Assembly (NCBI GenBank): GCA_026770575.1
Contig: MU657293.1
Span: 24,151-38,356, forward strand
Source of the DNA: Pelagophyceae sp. CCMP2097
Taxonomy: Eukaryota; Sar; Pelagophyceae
Direction of reading: 5' to 3'
DNA: 14,206 bases
Shown in pieces: positions 8,403 through 14,206 of the stretch. The translations under genes were made by a program, and so were the position numbers. Numbering within the stretch: position 1 is the stretch's first letter; every line of letters starts with the position of its first letter. Below the pieces are notes generated by a model, which saw nothing but the letters and a program-made list of their open reading frames with translations, was not told where the DNA came from and made no database searches.

Positions 8403-11400
8403 GTCTTCACAGGCGCCCCGATCGAGACCGCGACGAGGACGTCGCCGGGCTTGATGCCCAGAACGAATGCCTCTGAAATAATAAGGTCGGGCACCGGCAG
8501 GCCCAGCGTCTCGGGCGCCGTGGAGCGAGTAAACGAGAGCTGGGTCAGGGCGATTTCGATCACCCGCTGGTCGTAGAACGTCGACGTCACGCCGAGCTGG
8601 AGCATCGTGAGGTGCGCGACGGGCCCGTTGCGCGTCGCGTGGTACGCGGCGGCGCCCGCCCGGACCATGTGCTGGACCAGCAGGGCGACGTCCGGCTTCT
8701 TCGTCGATCCGCCCCGATGGTGCGACTTTGACCCGAGTTGCGCCGACGTGTTAAAGTTGCAGTCGATCTTTTGGAGCGCGCCGATGGCGCCCGTGACCCG
8801 CCGCAGCTTGTCCTCGAGCTGCTGGCCGCCGGAGCCAAACCGAGACGCGCGCACTGGCTGCGCAGACTCGCCCGACCGCGTCTCCGAGAGCCGGCGGAAG
8901 GCGTATAAGGGCGACGAGCGGTCCTTGGTCGACGCGGGCTTCTTCACGTCGGACCATACGCGCCCGCGCATCCTGATCTGGGCCATGAGCACCTGGCGCT
9001 CCTGGATCTCGTCGACGCCGACGCCGTTGCCCTCGCCCGGGGTGAGGCACGTCGTTAGGCCGCGGCACAGGTACTGCTGCTTCTTGCTTTGCGACATCTC
9101 CATGACGAGGCACGCAAGGTCGGCGGCGAGGTGCGCGTAGTGGTACTTGCGCATGTCGTACATGAGGGGGGCCAGCGCGAGCTGCGCGATGATGATGACC
9201 TCCCAGTCGCGCCAGCGGACCGCCGCCTTGAGAAGCGCCACGAGCGTGCCGATGAGGAACTGCTCGACGTGCACGCGGAACTCGACGCCCGTGTCGACCT
9301 CGTCCTTGCCCGTCATGTAATCCTTGAAGAGGAGGACGTACGCGACGGCGTCGACGACGCCAAATCGCGTCATCAAGGCCAACTCGGCCGCGTGGGCGCT
9401 GTGGAACGCGATCTGCAACGCTGCGCACTGCGCCCTCTTCACGATGTCGACGTGCGCGCTCTTCCGGCGCGTATGCTGGCTCGCCTTGCTCGACTCGGGC
9501 CCGACGCACGTCAGGAGGCGGATGTTCTTGAACGCCTCGCCCGTGTAGCCCCAGCCGTGCTGCAGCGCGACAACGGTGGAGTGAAAGAGGAGGTGTTCCA
9601 TGGCGTGCGTGTTGTACGGGCTCGTCATGAGCGCATACAGGCGCAAGAGCTGCTCCTTGTCGCTGCCCGACATCTCCTCGGCCACGACGGCTTTCGCCAA
9701 GAGCAGCGCGACCGAGGTGATGCGCGAGTGGCTGAGCTGGTCCGACGCGATAATAGGCTGCCCTAGGTCGGTCGTTGACACCGCACCGTCCCAGGGCCCG
9801 GGCGAATCAACGACCTCGGCCAGCGTTTTGGCGAGGAGCTTGACCAGGTCGCCCATGTCGCCCGGGAACCTCGCCGCGAGCTCGGCGAGGGCCGCGGCGT
9901 CGAGCTCGCGCACGTCGACGGGCCTGTTCTGGCGCGTCGCCGTAGGCAGACCCTTGATGAGGTCCGCGACCCATCGCATCTCCTCGTCGAGCACGCGCGC
10001 CTCCGGCTCGCAGTCGGCCTCGTCCTCGCGCGCGGCCGCGGCGCCGGCCTCTTCGTCGCGCGCGGTGGCCCCGTCGTCGGCGTCGTCCTCGCGCGCAGCC
10101 GAAATGGCCTCGGGGGCGGCCGCGACACTGTCGTTTTCGTCATCCGCGTCCATTTCTGACGCGGGCGCCGCGCCGTCGTCCTTGGGCGCGGCTGCGGCGT
10201 CGTCCTTGGGCGCGGCCGCGGCGCCGTCGTCCTTGGGCGCGGCCGCGGCGCCGTCGTCCTTGGGCGCGGCCGCGGCGCCGTCGTCCTTGGGCGCGGCCGC
10301 GGCTGCGGCGCCGCCAAAGTTGTTGTCCTCCACGTCCATTGCTGACGCGGGCGCCGCGCCGTCGTCCTTGGGCGCAGCCGTGGCGTCGCCCGTGGCGACT
10401 TGGTGCAGCCGCACGGTTGCGTGGTCGTCGTAAGAAGTGCCGTCGATAAAGCGCACGTACCCGAGGGCAAAGTCGGCTTGGAGGTCAGACGGTAAGGCTC
10501 CCATCCGCAGCGCCTGTGCGACCGTCTCGGCACCCTTGTACGCCTCGTAGCGTGTATAGCGCGGCCTCTCCGCCCTTTTCGGGTTCACCGAGGCGTAGAC
10601 GACCTGAACACCCTCTCGCGCGAGGGCCGCGATGGCCTCCTTCGGCAGCCTTTCCGGGCCCGTCCGCCTCGGCTTGGGCCTGGGCGCCGGCGCGGCGCGC
10701 TCGACGAAGCCCTGCGGACGGCGAGCCGCCTCGACTTTGGCCTGGTCCGAGCGCGGCGTCGTGAGCTTTTCTTCAGCGGTGCCCGAGAGCTGCGGCGCCG
10801 TGCTCCTCGCCGTGCGGCGTCTCGGCCCGAGCTCGTCCGCGTCGTAAATGTTCGAGAAGACGATGGCCGCCCGCGGCGGTGGCGACGCGCTCAGAGGTGG
10901 GTCCGCCTGCGGTGCGTCCGACGGCGGCGCCTGGAGCAGGCCCCTGCGTCGCTTCGTGGCCGTCGGCTCGGTGGTCTCCTTTTCGGGCGGTGGGATCGAC
11001 GACGGCACGGGCGGGACCATTGGTTGCAGCGGCGCCGTCGTGCCTGCGGCTGGACTGCCGGCGCTTCGTTTGCGCGCACGCGCCGCCCTCTGCGCATCGG
11101 AGAGAGCTTCCAAAGCAGCGCGGCGGCGCCGCAGGTCGGCGAGCGCTCGCGCCGTCGTGGCGGCGCAGTCGACACCGACGCTGCGGTGCGTAGACACAAA
11201 GGGCAGAAAGCGCGTGAGAATCCCGCACATCCCGGCAGTTTCGGTCTCCACGCCCGGGTCGGCTGGAATCCCGATGCACGGCGTCTGTTCCTTGCGGTAC
11301 CGGTTGACGCGGTCCAAGCGCGGCCGGTCGACTGCGGGCGGCGCCGACCCGAACCTGGCGCCGCCGGGAAGTTTGACGTGCCCGGTGTTGACGTTGCCCC

Positions 11401-13501
11401 GGCAAGTTGCCTCGATTTGTGCGAGCATGCCGTGCGCGCACAAATCGACGGCATGCTCGCACAAATCGGCCAGGCTCACCGTAGAGCTGGCGTCGGCGCC
11501 GGCGCCGGCGTAGCGAGCGACCTCACTCGCCGGCGTGCCGCTCCAACACGCAATGCGCCCCGAGACGGTCGCGAAATCCGGCATCGTATCGTACAGGGCC
11601 GTTCGAGTCGTGCGGCTCTGGAGGACGAGCTCGTGCTCGTTGCCTGTGACACGGTCGATCTTCAACGACTAGCTCGGTGAGCGCCCCACTCAACAACAAA
11701 CCCGACCCACAGCAAAAAACTGACCGGCATCGTCGGCCACTACGACGCGGATCCGCCGCGGGAGGTCGCCCTCCGGTACCTTGGTCCGAAGCGGCGCAGT
11801 GCCGTAGTCCGTGGTCGATAGGATGCTAGGCATCGCCAAGAAGGCGTGGCTCGTGCTCGTCGCGCCCTTGATCTCCGCCGGCCACGCCGTGTTGTAGAAC
11901 GGGTACGGGCCCTTGACGCAGTACCACACCGGCACCTCGTTCGTAAGGTGCTTGTCGCATTGGTGCAGCTCGAGAAAGCTCGTGGTCCGTACGGTGAACT
12001 CGATCTACGCTCGAACCGTCGTGCTTGCTCCCAGGGTCGGCGCGCGAGCGGCAAACGACGACCAAAGGACGGGCGCACCTGCGTCGAGCCCGCCTTCGAA
12101 ACGCCCGCATGCTGCGACGTCTGCGTGATCGCGCCGTTGTCGAGGTTCGCCAACGGCGTGCCGCCTCGCGAGATGACTTCGTTCGCCTCGAGCGCGACGC
12201 ACTCCTCGATGAGCTTCGAGTAGCCCTCCTCCCAACCAGCGACGCCCTGCCGTCGCGCGCCCGTGCGCAGCTTCGCCATGACCTCGATGTCGACGTCGGT
12301 CGCCCCGTTGGCCTTGGCGCGCAGGCTCTCGTACATGCGGAATGACTTGCACTGCCGCGAGCTCCTGTTCGCCGCCGCTAAAAGGAAGCCGCGCACGCCG
12401 AGCGCAAACTTCATGTCGCGGTCGCCGAGGCGGGCCCCGCCCCCGGAGGTGTGCGCCTCGTTCGAGGCGGCGCGCTTGGCTCGATTCTTCTCGCAGTACT
12501 GCGGAGTGCCGCGGTGGGGCTCGTCTCCGGGCGAGTAGCCCTCCGCCTCCAGCTTTTTGCAGCCGCCAGTCACGCTCGCGACAATCCGATGCACCACCGG
12601 CCCTCCAGCTCGTGCAAATGCCTAAATCAGGGCCTTTCGAAGCGCGCGTCCGACGAGGGAAGCGCGGCGTCGGAATGGGCAGCATCGGGCTCGCGGAGGC
12701 CCCAGCGTCCCACGGCGAAAGGCTCACCTCGGCGGCGTCGGCCAGAATGCGCGGGTTCCCGGCACCGCCGCGCTGAACGTCCCCGAGGTCCTTTTCGTAT
12801 ACCCCGTCGGCCGCCTCTACCGCGCGCTCGAAGGCGACTTCGAGTGCCGCCGGCTTCCATATCTCGGCCGACGCGTCGGCGCGATCCGCCCGCCACGTCG
12901 CAGCGCGCGATTGTTTCGCGTGGCGCACGACCTCGTCGCAGAGCACTTCCACGGCTGCGTCGTGCCCCAGCGCGACTGCGTACAAGGCGACGTCGGCTCG
13001 GAGCTGCCGCTGGTGCAAGGTTGTGGTGTTAAACCCCCGTGCTGGGCCAGGCAGCACCAGAGTGTAGACGTGGCGCGAGCCGTCAACTCCCCGTCGCGTG
13101 GCGAAGCTCGACGGCGACACAAACCTCGGAGCAGTGGTGCGGTCCACCAACGCCCCTCGCAGGGCGCCGACGACCACCTCGAGCATTCGTTGCGCCGTCG
13201 TGAGGTTCCCGGGGAACGACTCGCCAATCACGGTGACGACGTCGTCCAACGAGCAGACGTCGAAGACCAGCGGCTCCTCGTCGCCCGCTTCGTCGAAATC
13301 CACGGCTGCGCCGCCGGCGCCGTCCAGCCCTCGCACACTTGCATCGATAACTCGAAGGAGGTCGATGTGCTCCAGCTGCTCGTGTATCGACGCCGTGCCC
13401 GAGACGAGTGATTGCGTCAGCGAGGCGGCCCGTGCTCTCGCGGCTTCCAGAGTCGCGATATCGACCGCGGCGGTCTCCGGCCGCGAGCCCGGCAGCGCCA
13501 T
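7223..13501 (-). CDS. DUF6589-like, putative transposase of about 2018 residues, four exons
   Basis: Exons 13501-12728, 12621-12079, 12004-11711 and 11668-7223 join in phase 0 throughout. The ATG at 13501 has a strong context (GCCATGG). The N-terminal half (residues 1 to about 700) is globular, with a LDN motif near 418-420 before a tract ending in VRTTSF, resembling the first acidic motif region of DUF6589 proteins. Residues about 700-1140 are mostly disordered, with Pro/Arg-rich and Ala-Pro-Lys-Asp repeats. Residues about 1208-1430 resemble the DUF6589 core: an all-helical tract with DWEVIIIAQLALAPLMY, then YHYAHLAADL, then GVGVDEIQE near 1423. That matches the family's order of hydrophobic helix, tyrosine-alanine motif and D(Q/E)xxE motif. 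A poly-Asp run sits near 1627-1640, a probable coiled coil near 1850-1940 and an acidic tail to the end. The family call is by motif order, not alignment; assignment of catalytic residues is not secure. It probably partners the downstream helicase. Confidence 0.7.
8362..8402 (+). repeat. (CGT)n microsatellite coding for poly-Asp
   Basis: About 13.7 uninterrupted CGT units on the plus strand read as GAC codons on the minus strand, giving a run of 14 aspartates in the transposase-like protein. Length variation here would keep the frame. Confidence 0.95.
10149..10380 (-). repeat. Coding minisatellite, 27-bp unit (AAAAPKDDG)
   Basis: Minus-strand translation gives five consecutive APKDD(G)-Ala blocks at 10171-10310. 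The unit is 27 bp with one 24-bp variant. A higher-order duplication of about 46 bp (10149-10194 and 10335-10380, near-identical) brackets the array and encodes APKDDGAAPAS(A/E)MD on both sides. All variants keep the reading frame, so the tract is tolerated as a flexible acidic linker. Confidence 0.9.
11413..11468. repeat. Perfect 21-bp inverted repeat inside a coding exon
   Basis: Positions 11413-11433 and 11448-11468 are exact reverse complements with a 14-nt spacer. The palindromic GCATGC lies in each arm, and the ACAAATCG end recurs in the spacer. It lies in the fourth exon of the transposase-like gene and codes for HAVDLCAHGMLAQIEA-type sequence. Confidence 0.9.
11669..11710 (-). other. 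Intron 3 of the transposase-like gene, only 42 nt
   Basis: Minus strand: TTTGCT|GTGGGT to CGAGCTAG|TCGTTG, 42 nt, phase 0. The upstream frame meets TGA and the downstream frame is preceded by TAG; both stops fall inside the intron. It joins DDAGQFFA to SLKIDRVTGNEHEL. CTCAC ahead of the acceptor could serve as branch site. Confidence 0.7.
12005..12078 (-). other. Intron 2 of the transposase-like gene
   Basis: Minus strand: ACGCAG|GTGCGC to GAGCGTAG|ATCGAG, 74 nt, phase 0. It joins GVSKAGSTQ to IEFTVRTTSF, after which the frame is clearly coding (VWYCVKGPYPFYNTAW). Confidence 0.8.
12622..12727 (-). other. Intron 1 of the transposase-like gene
   Basis: Minus strand: GCCGAG|GTGAGC to CTGATTTAG|GCATTT, 106 nt, phase 0, with a CTGAT branch-like word just before the acceptor. 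Reading through it instead gives an Arg-rich antisense-like tail of no coding quality. Confidence 0.8.
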
Positions 13502-13551
13502 GGCGACGGCCCACGCGCCCCGAGCCTCGGAGGAGGCTGTTTAGAAACCGT

Positions 13552-13559
13552 TGACGTCA
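13552..13559. promoter_or_regulatory. TGACGTCA palindrome, possible bZIP/CRE-type site
   Basis: An exact cAMP-response-element-type octamer about 51 bp upstream of the transposase-like start codon. The match is exact, but one octamer in a GC-rich flank may be chance. No TATA box accompanies it. Confidence 0.25.
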
Positions 13560-13571
13560 GACCCAGTTTAG

Positions 13572-13766
13572 CGATCAGAACTCCGAAATGCAAGATCTGA
13601 TCGCAGCCAGGATCGCGCGGTCGTCGAAGCGGGGCGGAAGACCCTCGCGGAGGGCCGCGCGGCCCTCCAGACACTGCGCGAGAACGTCAACGTCCCGCCG
13701 CCTGCGTTCGAAAAGAAGCCCCCTCCCTCGACGAAGACGAAAGAGACGAAGAAGCGCCGACGCTGA
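13572..13766 (+). CDS. Possible terminal exon of an unidentified plus-strand gene
   Basis: After a TTTAG that could be an acceptor, an open frame of 64 codons runs to TGA. Its second part looks coding: a helical stretch (AVVEAGRKTLAEGRAALQTL) followed by a Pro/Lys-rich tail ending in KKRRR, with GC-rich third positions. There is no in-frame ATG. A short first exon could begin at the ATG at 13500 on the plus strand (MATAHAPRASEEA) and splice from GCT|GTTTAG over 35 nt, which keeps the frame. That ATG overlaps the start codon of the minus-strand gene. No homology is recognised; it may be a small nuclear protein, or chance. Confidence 0.3.
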   Translation, partial: RSELRNARSDRSQDRAVVEAGRKTLAEGRAALQTLRENVNVPPPAFEKKPPPSTKTKETKKRRR

Positions 13767-14113
13767 TATGCACCCACGCACGGTTTTGCCGCAGCGACGT
13801 TTCTATCGCCCTGCCCCCTGGCCCAAGTCGTATCCTTCCCGCCATCGCAACCAGACAACGCCCACGTCATTCGACGTTTCGAGATCCAAAGCCGCCAACA
13901 CATTCCCGCCGCCCCGCACATGATGCCACCCCTGCCCGCACGAGCCTCGTTTTGCCACCCACAAGCTCCTCCGCTGTCTCGCGCAATCGCCGGGCCGACA
14001 CAAGACCATGCCCGACTCCAGTTTGATCCACGACGTCAATTGTGCACGCGCCTCGAGACGTTGCGCTCGAGCCTCGCCTATCCTATTAAGAATCCCTCCA
14101 AAATACGCCGCTG

Positions 14114-14206
14114 ATGCCGCATTCTCAGATGCCAGAGCCGGCAGAGATGGACGACGACGGAGATGGCGACGGAGATGGCGCACGCTTTGTGGGACGTCTC
14201 ACCGGT
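14114..14206 (+). CDS. Possible 5' end of a gene running off the window
   Basis: From the ATG at 14114 an open frame of 31 codons continues to the window edge. It begins MPHSQMPEPAEMDDDGDGDG and ends GARFVGRLTG. A 12-bp direct duplication codes the Gly-Asp repeats. It is too short to assign; the G-x-x-F-x-G spacing is not enough to claim a family. Confidence 0.2.
   Translation, partial: MPHSQMPEPAEMDDDGDGDGDGARFVGRLTG

Larger units (their letters stand above)
4762..13501 (-). mobile_element. Candidate transposase-helicase DNA transposon, boundaries unknown
   Basis: Coordinates cover only the coding core. Seen: a large gene with a transposase-like core (7223-13501) followed on the same strand, after 231 bp, by a RecQ-like helicase (4762-6991). 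Known: some eukaryotic cut-and-paste transposons encode a superfamily 2 helicase beside or with the transposase; the helicase-bearing Academ lineage is the precedent I recall. Inferred: this pair is such an element, or a domesticated or decayed relative of one. Both genes have intact frames once introns are removed, so it may be recent or functional. Terminal inverted repeats and target-site duplications should lie in 3765-4761 and 13502-14206 or beyond the window, but were not found by eye. Confidence 0.5.
13502..14113. other. Right flank of the transposase-like gene
   Basis: This is the upstream (promoter) side of the minus-strand gene. It includes a palindromic TGACGTCA at 13552-13559, about 51 bp from the ATG, and a 9-bp inverted repeat (GCGATCAGA and TCTGATCGC) at 13571-13579 and 13596-13604. 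Apart from the reading frame described at 13572-13766 I see no supported gene from 13767 to 14113. Right-hand terminal repeats of the proposed element might lie here but could not be matched to the left side. Confidence 0.4.

Noticed and set aside
12005..12621. Read-through of the first transposase-like exon as a 498-codon protein
   Set aside because: Beyond 12727 this frame becomes Arg/Gly/His-rich and loses coding character, while another frame becomes clearly coding after a GTGAGC...TTTAG intron. It ends at the TAG of the next acceptor.
11669..12727. Frameshift decay (pseudogene) as the explanation for the broken frames
   Set aside because: All three breaks have matching GT and AG borders with correct phase. 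Chance frameshifts would not provide these.
4762..13501. Helitron
   Set aside because: The helicase is RecQ-like, not PIF1-like, and no Rep (HUH) nuclease motif is visible in the partner protein.

Overview
This window is eukaryotic nuclear DNA. Three genes are broken by short introns (42 to 206 nt) with GT-AG or GC-AG borders, and the exons join in phase into recognisable proteins. Coding sequence is very GC-rich with C or G at most third positions, and the spacers hold lower-GC islands. A GC-rich marine microalga would fit (a pelagophyte such as Aureococcus, a haptophyte or similar). That placement is inference; nothing here fixes the species.

Layout. (1) 321-1564, plus strand: a four-exon gene for a 261-residue protein with three intact EF-hand loops, probably a host gene. 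Two of its three introns appear to use GC rather than GT donors. (2) 1565-2044: spacer with A/T-tract hairpins. (3) 2045-3764: a repeat structure of about 1.7 kb made of two long inverted arms, each ending inward in degenerate tandem repeats of about 137-167 bp around a unique core. Part of that core recurs, inverted, just outside at 3815-3898. (4) 3765-4761: no convincing gene. (5) 4762-6991, minus strand: a two-exon gene for a 718-residue RecQ-type superfamily 2 helicase. (6) 7223-13501, minus strand: a four-exon gene for a protein of about 2018 residues. Its middle resembles the DUF6589 family of transposon-derived proteins, surrounded by Ala/Asp-rich repeats and acidic tracts. (7) 13502-14206: right flank with a short plus-strand reading frame of good coding character and the possible start of another plus-strand gene at the window edge.

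The most interesting unit is 4762-13501. A very large transposase-like gene lies directly upstream of a RecQ-like helicase gene, same strand, 231 bp apart. This gene pair resembles helicase-encoding eukaryotic DNA transposons (compare the AcademH lineage of Academ, recalled from the literature as described in animals and fungi). I read it as a candidate algal or protist member of such a group, or an equivalent system. No terminal inverted repeats or target-site duplications bounding the pair could be found by eye, so its limits and mobility are unproven. No tRNA, rRNA or CRISPR array was recognised.
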